A DNA stretch of 64,000 bases, taken from NCBI GenBank assembly GCA_019925095.2, contig CM034405.1, positions 17,355,401 to 17,419,400 of the forward strand. The letters are read 5' to 3'. Position numbers and translations under genes: made by a program. This DNA comes from Dendrolimus kikuchii. Lineage: Eukaryota; Arthropoda; Insecta; Lepidoptera; Lasiocampidae. Below, in pieces: positions 10,565 through 23,200 of the stretch; position 1 is the first letter of the stretch; every line of letters starts with the position of its first letter. The notes beneath the pieces are model-generated. The model was not told the DNA's origin. It did not search any database and saw nothing but the letters and a program-made list of their open reading frames with translations.

Positions 10565-13500
10565 CTGAAACCAAACGACCGAATTTGATCACTCTCATAG
10601 AAATCTATAATACTAGCTGCGCCCGCGGCTTCATCCGCGTAGTGATAGAAAATCGTTATATTTTGGATAGTTCACACTATATATTTATAAATTATAAGCC
10701 TATGATGTGTAAGCTATATTATTGTAAAGTTTCATCAAAATGCATTCAGTAGTTTTTGCGTGAAAGAGTAACAAACATACACATACATCTATATATTCAT
10801 ACATACATTCTTACAAGCTTTCGCGTTTATAATATTTATAGGATATGATTATTAAATTCTAAACATGAAGGTTCTGTGCATTAAAGCTGTTTAAAAAAAA
10901 ACATCTGGAATAGACTATATAAACAATGGAGAACATGATTGACATTTTCTGTAAATTTCTTGTCTGTTTGTCTGTTCGTTCGGGATTTATGTAAAAACTA
11001 CTGGGTCGGATAAACCATAACAATTGTATACTACTTAGGAATTCAAAGTTCAATATCTCAGAAAATATTGATCTAAGCAATTAGATCTGTGAGAAGTTAT
11101 TGTAGGAAATTATGTCCAACAAATTTTATTTACATCTTTTTTTGTAAAGTGCATTGCTTCGAAGATAGCAGCAAAAATACTAGAATTTTGGGTGGAAATC
11201 AACTTCTGAATTCTGTATATATATGGCTGAAATTCAGTATATATATATATATATATATATATGGACCATTTATTTTGAAAGTGGTGTAAGTCCATTTTCT
11301 TTTGTTTCGAGAAAATTAAAGGTTACTATATTTGTTGATTTCAAAATACAGGCAAATCATATGAGGTCGGGCATTGTTTCTATTGTTTTATCAACATTTA
11401 ATTTGTTTATATAAATTTGTTTTTGGCTAATTAGACTACGATAACACATATTTATGTGCTGTAAATGGACTTAAACCACTTTCAAAATTAGACAATTGTA
11501 AAAATCGTTTAATTTCAATTTTAAAAAATCAAATATCGCTTAAAATATACTTCATTTTAATATAATTTTGTTTACAAATACGCATAACAACACATAAAAT
11601 TTTATTTTAGACGGCAATTACATTGTCATAACAAGAAACTGATTACAAGAATTTACTTATCCTCTGCATGTGGTAGTGTTTCAAAATATGCATGATGCAC
11701 TGGAGGTATATAGGGTAGTAGCTGCTTCATGTCTTTATATTTTTCGTACGTAATAGATTGGTTTCAAATTTAATACACAGCTAGAGTATGAATTGGAATA
11801 GTACATTGGCTACATTTTATTTAAAAATTCAACTCCTAAATAATATAAAATTAGAAAAATCGTAATAAGATTGCGGATTTTTCTGCAAAAAGATGGCGCT
11901 ACTGTTGTTTTTGTTGCTTTTTTTAATTCGCAAAAATACGGGCAAAGATACGGAGTCATACAGCCTTGTCGTACTTATTTTCTTCTCACAGGTTATGCGC
12001 TGTACATTTTCTAATACATTTCTCTATTTTTTTAATATCTATCTTTTAACTTACGAGTAGTGGAAACACGGAGGGGAAACAATGCAAATCGTCCGCGGGT
12101 GAAACCGCGGGACACAGCTAGTATAAAATAAATGAAAAATAACAAAACACTGATCGGCATCCACCTGCTATGCCACCTACCTCTGTCAATTGGACTTACA
12201 CCACTTTCATAATCGATGATTATGCAATTTCATTTACCGACCGATTTTAAGTTGTACAAAACATGGGATTTTTTTGAGAAATTAAACACGGACTAGTTAT
12301 ATATAAAAAAATTACATTAAATTAAGCATGAATTACGTATTCGATCGCAATCCTAAAATGGTTATCTATCCAGATTTTAACCAATCCAAAATCCTCGTTT
12401 CAATATAACATCTGGTTATAAAATCTCACAAAAAAAAGGGATTGGTCATAAATTTGTGTCCTCCCGAACGTTTCGTTTCACGCAGTTTTAGTTAAGTGTT
12501 CTTTAGATTTTGATGATAATTTTTACATTCAAAGTAGTATATTTCACGAATAAACATAATATTTTTTTCAACACACTTGCTCATAAAGTGGCTCTATGGT
12601 CACCGCAATTAGGCACCGAATGACACCCATTATCAAACTGTGAGTAAAAGACATTATAACTCACTAGTGAGTCATAGATTTTTTTTTAAAATTTTATTGG
12701 TTGAGTTGCTTTGTTCTTAAAAAAGTTTTTATTCAAAAAAAAAAAAGATCGTGTTCTATAGAACAAATAAATTAATGTTCCTATTGCTTGCTCATTTCAT
12801 GCAACTTCTTATTTAAATAGATAATTTTAACTCGTACGTGTTTAATAAATAAAACTTTCACTCATATATAACTTTTTTTATCTACTAAAAATAAAATGAG
12901 TTTTTGTTGTTATTTTATTCACAAGTGTGTTGAAAAACGTCGTATGATACACGTGTGTATTGATGACTACCGTCCTCGGCTCTCTTAAGACCCTCGCCTA
13001 CGGCTCGAGTCTCAATGGCGCCTCGGCGGTAATCACCAATGTTACACACTAGTACCATAATGTACTATTATATTTAATATATATTTTATAAATAAACTTA
13101 GGGGATTTATTAAACATTTTAGCACACGTTCTGTTCTTCTGTAAAATACATGAAAATTTAATACAATGTAACTTGTACCGCCTGCTCTTTAAACAAAAGA
13201 TGCGCACTAGAGGGTAATCTCTAATTATTAAATATTTGATGAAAGTATACTGACGATTCCGGTTGTGGCGGCGCCGGTGGACGTGGAGGGCCCGTCCCCG
13301 GAGCCCGAGGGCCCGTCGAGGCGCGGCTTCTTGCGGGGCCCGATGGCCTGCAGCGCGGTCAGGTTGGCCTCGCGCTGCCGCAGCTCCTCCAGCTCGGCGC
13401 GCTGCATCTCCTTCGCCTGGACGCACAACGCTCAACTCAACGACCTTATTGCTAGCAGATCACAGTCGAATCTATCTAGAACTCTTTTCTTCTTCTTTTA

Positions 13501-16500
13501 AATGCTTTTCGGGAATGTTCCCGCCGCTCAGTTCATAATTCAAGTTCAAATTTATTTGTTCAAAACACGGTTAAACATTTGGCATATATGTAATAGTGTA
13601 TTTATAGTAAATTTTATTAAATTATATAATGTTAACATATAAAAAAAATACTGATAAATGTCAAATATAATAGTAATAATAATAAACCCGCAGGGGGGCT
13701 TTGTGGCGAAGCATTAGGTGAGTAGCGACACCTCGTACCTGACTCCGGGGGCCAAGGCAAGGCCCTCGCCTCCGTGCTTGCCTTAGCTGGCCGGCACGGA
13801 GTGGAGATCGCTAGAGTTAAGACTCAAGCTCCAGGAGTGGAAGTGATAAATGGCCTAACGTCGGAAGTAGCTTCGGTGAACCTGCAGCCCACTCCTCGAC
13901 ACCCCTTAGCCGCTCACACCCATGTTGCCCCTATGTTGTTTATGGCATTTTTTGTGGCACATGCAGGAAGTGTCGAGTCACCGTCTGCCCATTTTCCCAT
14001 GTTCCCTGAACATTGCGACGGGCAGACGCCATAGTCCCCATATTCCCAGACTCCTAGTACCACTAGCAGTTCACCCCAATAGCCCGGTACTTTTTGGCCT
14101 CATTTTCCATAATAGTCCTACACTGGCCGGGGCTTGTCCTTGGGTGCATTACTATATGGTGTGGACAGGGATAATCGCCGGTCAGTGTCACGCCACATTT
14201 ACATTAAATTTGTCAAGGGGCCTCTACGTGTTGGCCTTCCCGTGGCCCCACGCAAGCCCCCCAAAAGTCCGGGCCATTTCTATGGCCCGTGGTCTTGGAA
14301 AGACATACAGTATAATAATATTTATAAGTCAAGGAGGGTATTTATTTACAATTGAGGAATTCGCCCACCGAGTAAAACATTCTATTTAAGAGCCATTCTT
14401 TTAAATGAATTTTAAATTTATTTATCCTAAACTCTTTTATGTCTTTTATGTATCTTCTGTCAAATTATTTCTATAACTACAACATAACTTTTTCTCCGTG
14501 CAGTAACGGAGAAAAAATACAATTTCCTACGTTGAAACCGCCTGTCCTAAGAAGCGACAAAAGAACCCGGAGCCCGGTGGTAGGGCATTTGCCCGTCTGA
14601 ATGGCTACCACGCCTGGTCTAGAGTATGCCTCCATAGCAACCTTGAGTTATATTCCGGCATTAGAGGCCAGGTTCCAGTCTCCTTTTAGAGACCGGCAGC
14701 ACATTGCTAACCGGTGAATGACGTCGATTGTAGCCTACAATACAACGGCGTCCAGCTTAAAGGCCTAGTTGCCAAGCCTTAAACTTTAAAAAAATATGTA
14801 TTATTCATTGTAAGGGGGGCCAGCGGATAATGAACTATTTACACACTTAGCGTAAAAGTAGTATATTAAGGCTTTAATTTTGTTAAACGACAAAAAAGAT
14901 ACCAATCACATTGAGACAATGTAGTATTAAAACTACATTGTCCTTTAGTATAAAAATTAGAATAAATGTAAGTCATTCGTAAGGTACACCACAACAGAAA
15001 CACCATTCAATAAATGTCTCACACAAAAAACAAAAATAAGCGTGTATAATTCCCAAAAACTTTCTTCGAAATTAAGTTGTGGAAAAGGGTAGGGAACACG
15101 AGTCCGTAAAGTTGTTAAAAAAACATTACTACAACCACCTACAGAGGTCGCCCTCTGTTCAACATTTATTGTATGTAGTTTTTAAAAACACAATTTTCAT
15201 TTTAGTGAACAATAAAGTGTTTTTTTTTTAATTTTATTTTTTTCTTCATTCATTCATTCATTCTCCTCAAAACTACGAGCAGCGCCCGTCACGTACTACA
15301 AAACTTTTGATAAATTCTATCTAGTAAACCTACTTTGGCCTTCAGCTTGGCCTGCTCGGGGTCCTCGTTCTTGGAGCGGGACTTGGCGGCGCGCAGCAGC
15401 AGCTCCCTCTCGGAGTCCTCGCGCCTCTTCTTGTCCACTCTGTCGAGTTCCTCCAGGAACTTCAGCTGCCCTTTCACGTCTTGGGTCACCTCGTAACGCG
15501 GATCGGTCTGGGAAAACAAACAAACACACAAATTGTATATCCCCAAATTAAGCAAGCTACGCTCGTGTTATGGATACTATACAACGAGCTACTCTGGAAC
15601 CGATCCCACACACCCAGACCATAGTAGGTAATGGAGTAAATTCATTTCCGAAATTTACCATGCCCGGAATAGAACCCGGAGCCTCTGAGACGCAGTGAGA
15701 TCGGCCGGCAAAGGTGTAGCCCGTTCAACCTGTGTGTTGAACGCGCTGTCAATATGCGTTAACCATATTTAAGAATTGAATTGATGAAGGAGTTATGTAA
15801 CATATTAGTTTTTTTTTTTTATCGAATTAATAAAGATATAGTTAGATAGATAACACTTTAATGTACACCATTACAAAAAATGAATGAGTTTGTATATCTT
15901 GGATGTGCTTTTAGCAGGGATGGAAGGTACACCGCTGATATAGAAAGAAGAGTGAATTTGGGGAATAGTGTGAATGGAGCGTTAGGTAAACTTCTAGGCG
16001 CTAAGAACCTCAGCCAGAAGGCCCAGTTTGCCACACACAACGCGCTGCTGGTACCTACGCTCACGTATGGAAGCGAGAGTTGGGTATGGAAGAGAGAGCA
16101 TGCGAGTAGAGTAAACGCGGTCGAGATGCGAGCACTGCGCGAAATCTGCGGAGTGACGCTCGCGGACCGCGTGCGTAATACCGAAGTGAGAAAGAGAGTT
16201 GGTCTGAAAGAGAGTGTCGGGATGAAGGTAAGGAAAGGAATGCTCCGGTGGTTCGGGCATGTGGAAAGAATGCATGATGGATGCAGAAGTCATGGAAGGC
16301 CACGACACACCTTCCATGATCAAATTGATCGTGTACTAGCGGAGGGTGATATCAGGAGCCTTAAGAACAGACGAGTGTGCATGACAAGAGTTATGAATGT
16401 CAAAGAAGCAAGTGAGGTGTGTAAGAATGGGCCTAAATGGCGCTCTGTTGTTCGTGCCTACCCCGCAAGGGAACTGGCATGAAGTTATGTATGTATGTAT

Positions 16501-19500
16501 GTATGTATTACAAAAAAAAAAACACCGTCTAGTATTATTCTAATTGGGGCAAAGGGCGGTCTTATCGCTAAAAAGCGATCTCTCCCAGACAACCCGTGAT
16601 AAGATATAATGTGCAAACAAACCATATTAGACTTTAAAACAACGCTATTTGAGCTAGTTTTGAGAAATATAAATGACAAAGTTAAGGATGTATACAAATT
16701 GATAGTTAAACGAACATTTGAAGACGTTTCATTTATATTTCTTTCATTTATTACTAACTATTACTAAATCACTGTAAAAATAACAATTTGGAATTAAAAT
16801 ATTTTTGAAGTGAAACTTCTTTAGAGTTGTTGTGATTTGAAACCAGATGAAACGAAAAAGCGACATGAAAAAGTTATAAACTACGCCTGCGAGAGAATGA
16901 GGTACGAGTTTTACATTGTGCAGCAATTATTAGAAAATCAATAAGACCGTATAATTAAACATAGGTCCAATTTGGACCGAAATAAAACTGATAATAATGT
17001 TTTCTTAGACCAAAACAGTGAAAAATTGAAAGTGATACTTAAGAAGTATATTTTGAATTAAAATATGTTGACGGATATAGGCTAAAGGAATTATATTTAT
17101 ATTAAAAAAAGTCAGAGAAGAATTATCTGTGAGTATATTCTCTATGTCAGGAGCCTTAAGAACTGACGAGCGGGCATGACAAGAGTTATGAATGTCAAAG
17201 AAGCAAGTGAGGTGTGTAAGAATAAGCCTAAATGGCGCTCTATTGTTCGTGCCTACCCCGCAAGGGAACTGGCGTGAAGTTATGTGTGTATGTATGTATA
17301 TTCTCTAAAGTTTCACTTCTACTGCGTGTGAACGGCACACATTTTTTTTTAAATTTATTTAAAAAACCGATTTAGTGACATAAATATTAAAAAAAAATTA
17401 CATTGATGTATAATTCACAATGTAAATTCCCTAACTACCGAATAAGGTTTACACCTGCGTCTTGGGAGTTAGTTGTGGGTTCTCATAGGCCTGTTTTTTT
17501 TTTTTTTTTTATTGCAGGAGCTCAGCAGACAGGCAGACGGCCCACTTGATGGAAAGCGGTTACCATCGCCTATAGGCATTTGCAACACCAAAGGTGCTAC
17601 AAATGCGCTGCTGCTCTCTTAAGGGAGACTGGAACCTGGTCACTAATGCCGGAACACAAATCAAGGTTGTTATAGCGACATACTTTAGACGAGGGGTGGT
17701 AGCCATCCAGTCGGGCAAAAGCCCTACCACCTGGCTGTGGGTTGTTTTGTCGCCTCTTACGACAGGCCGCCCGGCCGCAGGAAATTGTATTCTTTCTCTG
17801 TTCCTGCACGGATACAGAATGTTACAGAATGTCATTCGGTTAAACTTATAAGCAGACAAGTCAGCGATTTATTTACGTGTAGTGTCGATGACAATCACAG
17901 AACATCACTATTACGTCGACCACAACAGTAAAGTGCGACAATTATGCCATCTGTTCCATGCGGGCTTTATTGTCAAGACGTATGTAACTCAATGGTACTC
18001 AACCTTTTTTCATAGGGGCCACAAGCACGTGTTAGTTAATGGTGTCGCGGGCCGCCAAATATTAGGAAATCATTTCTTTTGCGATTGTTACAAATTGAAT
18101 TATACTACAACTATGAACGGATTCATCGCGTATATTTTATAATTTTTTTATGTCATTTTCTTACATTCCAAACAAGTTGCAATGTCCGTGATCACAAGCA
18201 GTTGTTTAATTCAAATTATTTAAGTGTTAATCAAAAATCAAATTAATCAACTAAGTATTTACTGTAATGAAAAACGTTTGGATGAGGTCCATTTATTGGT
18301 AAAATAATTTAAAATATATAAATTTAAATATTATACTTTATTAATGGTTAACATTTTACATTATTATCCGATACTCTTCCTCGGTACATAAGTAATAATA
18401 GATAATTAATTCTTTGAGTATTTTTTAAGCGCTTTTAGCATGTTCATATCTTGTAAATTAAAAAAACAAATTAATAAATTGCCGTATATTACGGCAAATT
18501 ACCGTATCAATAATAGCACTGCACACCGCGGCGCGGTAGTATTATGTAGTACCTATTTACTCAGCGCGCTCTCAATTTTTCTAATGGACGCGAAATTCCA
18601 AATGGTTTAAAATAAAGTAACACTAAATCGATGGGATATTCACTCCCATTTCCTGGAGCTCCCGCGCTCAACTACGCAGCGGTTCTGTAGAACGTTTATT
18701 CCGCGTACAAGAATGATCTGGAGAGGGCTTTCCGCCGAGGTTTTCCCTCTGCGCTACGACATGGGGTCGTTTAAAGGCGTTATAAAATTTCTTACGACGC
18801 CGGCAACGCGTTGGCAAAGCCTCTGGTGTTGCAAACGGCCATAGGCGACGGTAACCACCTTCCATCAAGTGGGTCATCCGCATGTTTGCCTGCTTCGGGC
18901 AATAAAAAAAAATGGGCCCACCAAAAAAGCCCGGCGGGCCCACACGTGGCCCCCAGGTTGAGAATAGCTGATGTTACTCGATAGACGTGCAATCGTCAAA
19001 AGTGTAATAAACGCTTGTAAAGAGTATGATGCAGTGTAGATTTTTGTTCTGTGTTCACCTTGACGACCATATCGATCCGGTGCTGCGCGATGACGGCGAG
19101 CTTCTCGATGAGGTTCTTGAGGCGCTCGTGCACCGCGTGGCAGAGCAGGCTGGCCACCTCCACGGGCGACTCCTCCAGCTCGTACTTGGCCACCGCCGAC
19201 CGGATGCGCGCCTGCATCGCGCTCAGCGGGATCAGGAACTCGTCCTTGCACGACCTGGGGCCCAACTCACCCATTTCAGTACCGTGGCGTTGCGAACGTA
19301 TTCAAAGCCGAAGAAAACCTAACAACGAGGCGGTAGGGCATTTATCTTGGATGGCTACCACCCCTGAACTAGACTATGCCGCCATGACGACCTTGAGTTG
19401 TGTTCCGGCATTAGTGGCCAGAACCCAGTAGCCTTTTGGATTGCGACAGCACATTGGTAGCACCTTTGATGTTGTAAATATCCATAGGTGACGGTAACCG

Positions 19501-20213
19501 CTTTCCATCAGGTGGGCCGTCTACCTGTCCGCTGAACTCATGCAATAAAAAAAGCATGATTTCATTGTTATTTTATTTATACACTCGCTTTAACAACTAT
19601 CTATTTATTTGCTATTAAAATTAACCCTTTAAGACGGAACCACCACAAATTTGTTATCGAGTGTAACATACGATAAATTAGGAAGCACCACAAATTTGTG
19701 GTCAAACACATATAATTGAAACGAACGATGAACTTATGCTTTCTCCCTCTAACTACATAGAATTTGTATTAGAGTAAAAGAGACGATATAATTCTCTTGG
19801 TTTTGGCGCTGCAATTTTGATGGCAGCTGGCAGATTATGGACAAAAATAACATTAACTTTGTACCATCAAAAGGGTTAAAACTGTATACTGATAATAATC
19901 AGTTTCTTGCTCGACAATTATAGATATTTTTAGTTCATAATTCTCCTTTTAACCTTATTTTATACATTGATTTCAATTTTTATTCTACCATCTGTGGAGG
20001 CTTATCAAGGAGTTCTCCTTGTTTATATATCTTAATGTATAAAATACGTGTGACGTTTGTCGTCAAGTAACCGATTTTAATCAAATTTGCACACCGTGTG
20101 TAGTTTGATCCGACTTGAAAGAGAAGATAGCTTACATTTGCACCCGGTAGGTGGCGCTGGAATCGGGTTCTAAATTTTATTTCTTCAGGGCAGAACATCT
20201 GCCGGGACAGCTA

Positions 20214-20263
<50 letters not shown>

Positions 20264-23200
20264 TATACCGTCATTGCAGCCGTCGCGTTTGAACATGTTG
20301 TTCATCATAATTATTTATATACTAGAGTTTACCCGGCGGCTGCGCCGCGGGTCAACCTCTAGTGCGTATCTCTTGTTTAAAAAGCAAGTGGTACAGGTTA
20401 CATTGTATTAAATTTGTATGTATTTGCCCCCGAAAGATTCACTTCATTTTTTATCGCGAACTATACCACCCCCGTCTATATGTAAACTACATAAATGACA
20501 AAACTTGACAAAAATGACAAAATAGATAACATGGACCCACTGGACCCAGTGGATCCAGTGGACCCAGTGGACCAGTGGACCCAGTGGACCCAGTGGACCC
20601 AGTGGACCCAGTGGACAAAATCACAAAACCTGTCCTAGTTTCCGGGATAAACTTTACTTAAATCTATCCCAATATCTATCCCAGTATCCGGGATGAAAAG
20701 TATCCCTTGGCCACCCTCGGTATTCAAATTACATATGTACCGAGTATCAGCCAAATCGGTCCAATAGTCTTTCCATAAAAGGATAACAAACAGAGAGACA
20801 AATATACTTTTATCCCGGAAACTATCCCATTTTCCGGGATAAAAAGTATCCTATGTTCATTCTCGGCATCGAAAATATATATATACCGAGTTTCAGCAAA
20901 ATCGGTCCAGTACTTTTTACGTGAAAACGGAACGGACGGACGGACGGACGGACGGACGGACGGACGGACGGACGGACGGACGGACGGACGGACGGACGGA
21001 CGGACGGACGGACAGACGGACAGACGGACAGACGGACAGACGGACAGACGGACAGACGGACAGACGGACAGACGGACAGACGGACAGACGGACAGACGGA
21101 CAGACGGACAGACGGACAGACAGACAGAGTTACTTACGCATTTATAATATTAATAGGGATTATCTCTGGCTCTTCTTTAAACGAATGAATGAAAAAATTG
21201 TTACCATCATAATAATGACGTACGAAGAATTCATATTGCGACAAATCTCCATAGAGTCCTTACACCTTATGCAAAATATCAACTTTATAGTATAAAAGAT
21301 TGCAGCGAGCAGCTTTGTGAATGCATTAAACAACCATATACTAGTTTATTATATTAAAGATTGGTCATGATACTATTATCAAAGACGTGGAAGCTTAGTG
21401 GTCAGCATATTGGCGTCCCAAACTCACAAAGGGCGCGGGTTCGAATCCTGGCCGGAACGCATGCACCGTTTAAGCAGTTTTCTGACCTAATCTGTATATT
21501 GTTACAATCACCACATGCTAACAATAATGAAGTAAAACATCGTGATGCAACCTGCACATCGAGATAACCGATGTGTCAAACTTGCCGAGTCACCTTGGAC
21601 TTGGAATACTGTCCTTACAATGAGAGGCCCGAGCCCAACAGTGGGACGTTCACGTGCTGTTATTACAATTGGCCACGAGACCACTAACCTGATCTGCGTG
21701 CCAATCATTTCAGTGGACCCAAGGATCCTCTGCGACTCCTCGGCCAAGTTGACACCGCCCATGGCGGCCACGTCGTTTATATCGTCATCACCCGCCATCT
21801 TGTCATCGACGAACGGCTGCGAGAAGGACTTCTTCTCCTTCTCTTTAATCAGAGACTTGCCGGGTGCCAGCACGGTGGAGAGACCTCCGGAATTGATCGC
21901 CGCCCGTTGGAGGTTCGGCTTGCTGAACACCGCCATGCCCTTGTTGTTCGCCATCTTGCCGACATTTATCTTCGTCTGGACCGGAATGTTCTGGAGCACC
22001 GCTATGGTGTTCGACTTCGCTTGTGGCTTTTGCTGTTGAAAGATCATTCAATTAATCAGAAATTGTGTCAAGTTCAATATGGTGGTTACTTGTCATGCAT
22101 ACTGCCGTACACAGAGAACTTAATAACAATTAAATCAAATATAATATATGACTAATATTTTTTTTATTGCATCAGTTCTGCATGGAGATTATCCGTGCAG
22201 GAACGGAGAAAGAATACAATTTCCTGCGTTGGGGCGGCCTGTCGTAAGAGGCGACAAAACAACCCTGCCCCAGTAGGGTATTTGCCCGACTGGATGGCTA
22301 CCGCCCTTGGTCTAAAGTATGTCGACATAACAACCTTGAGTTGTGTTCCGGCATTAGTGACCGAGTTGCAGTCTCCCTTAAGAAAGCAGCAACGCATTTG
22401 TAGAACCTTTGGTGCTTCAAATGTCTATAGTCGATGGTAACCGCTTTCCAGCAAGTGGGCCGTCTCCCTGTCTGCTGAACTCCTGCGATAAAAAAAGAGA
22501 GATAGCCTGAAGCTAGATTTTTTGTAACACCAAAGGTGCTACCGGTGTGCTGCCGCTCTCTAAATGGAGACTGGAACCTGGCCACTAATGTCGGAACACA
22601 ACTCAAGGTTGCTATGGCGGCATGCTCTAGACCAGGGGTAACCATCCAGACGGCCACCCTACCACCTGGTTGTGGGAGGAGAAAATAGTATAAAATGTTT
22701 TCGTCTTTTATGGCGGATGGAGTAGACAAGTTTTGGAGTGGAGACCGTGTCTCGGTAAACTTAGTATCGGAAGCCCTCCAGCCAGATGGACTAAGGACCC
22801 GCGTAAGGTCGCCGGGAGGCGCTGGATGAAGAAGGCTGAGGACCGGGATCTGTTGCGGGCACTTGGGGAGGCCCAAGTCCAGCAGTGGACTGCGGTTATC
22901 AATGGCTATCGCATCTGCGAGTTAATACTATTTATAGAATTAGTTTTGAGTAAACTTTCACAAACAACAAAAGAATAGGTTAATTTCTGTATAAAAATCT
23001 CACTAATTACTATAATAAATCGAAATAATAAAATAGAGATGTCTGTGATTTCTAAATAAATGCCAAAATTTCAATGAAAACTGCTATTTATACATAATAG
23101 TAATAAGTAAATATTTCTGGAACTTTATCTGTCTGTTTAAAGGTTTGTCTCTTTCCTAGAATCTCGAATAGACTCTGAAATGTAATTAGTTGAGATATGG

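Larger units (their letters stand above)
20322..21159 (-). mobile_element. Non-autonomous Helitron, 838 bp, carrying two expanded tandem repeats
   Basis: On the minus strand it starts TCCCTATTAATATTATAAA and ends with a GC-rich hairpin (CCGCGGCGCAGCCGCCGGG) and CTCTAG, flanked by A and T. The interior holds a 10-bp minisatellite at 20,533-20,616 and a long GGAC-type microsatellite at 20,932-21,128. There is no replication protein ORF. Confidence 0.8.

Noticed and set aside
13922..14389. A 155-codon plus-strand frame as a host gene
   Set aside because: No recognisable domain, no splice structure, and the GC-rich segment resembles a retroposon untranslated region.
17560..17859. A conserved 70-100 residue protein present at 8.4, 17.6, 22.3 and 28.7 kb
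   Set aside because: The frame belongs to the S1 SINE-like repeat. Copies carry stops and indels in different places, and the frame is not constrained.
20921..21295. A 124-residue Thr/Asp/Gly/Arg repeat protein
   Set aside because: It is the translation of the GGAC-type microsatellite inside a Helitron and has no support as a gene.
21395..21470. A tRNA gene (box A and box B present)
   Set aside because: The sequence does not fold into a full tRNA cloverleaf by eye and continues into a SINE body. The same applies to 37,964 and 15,512.
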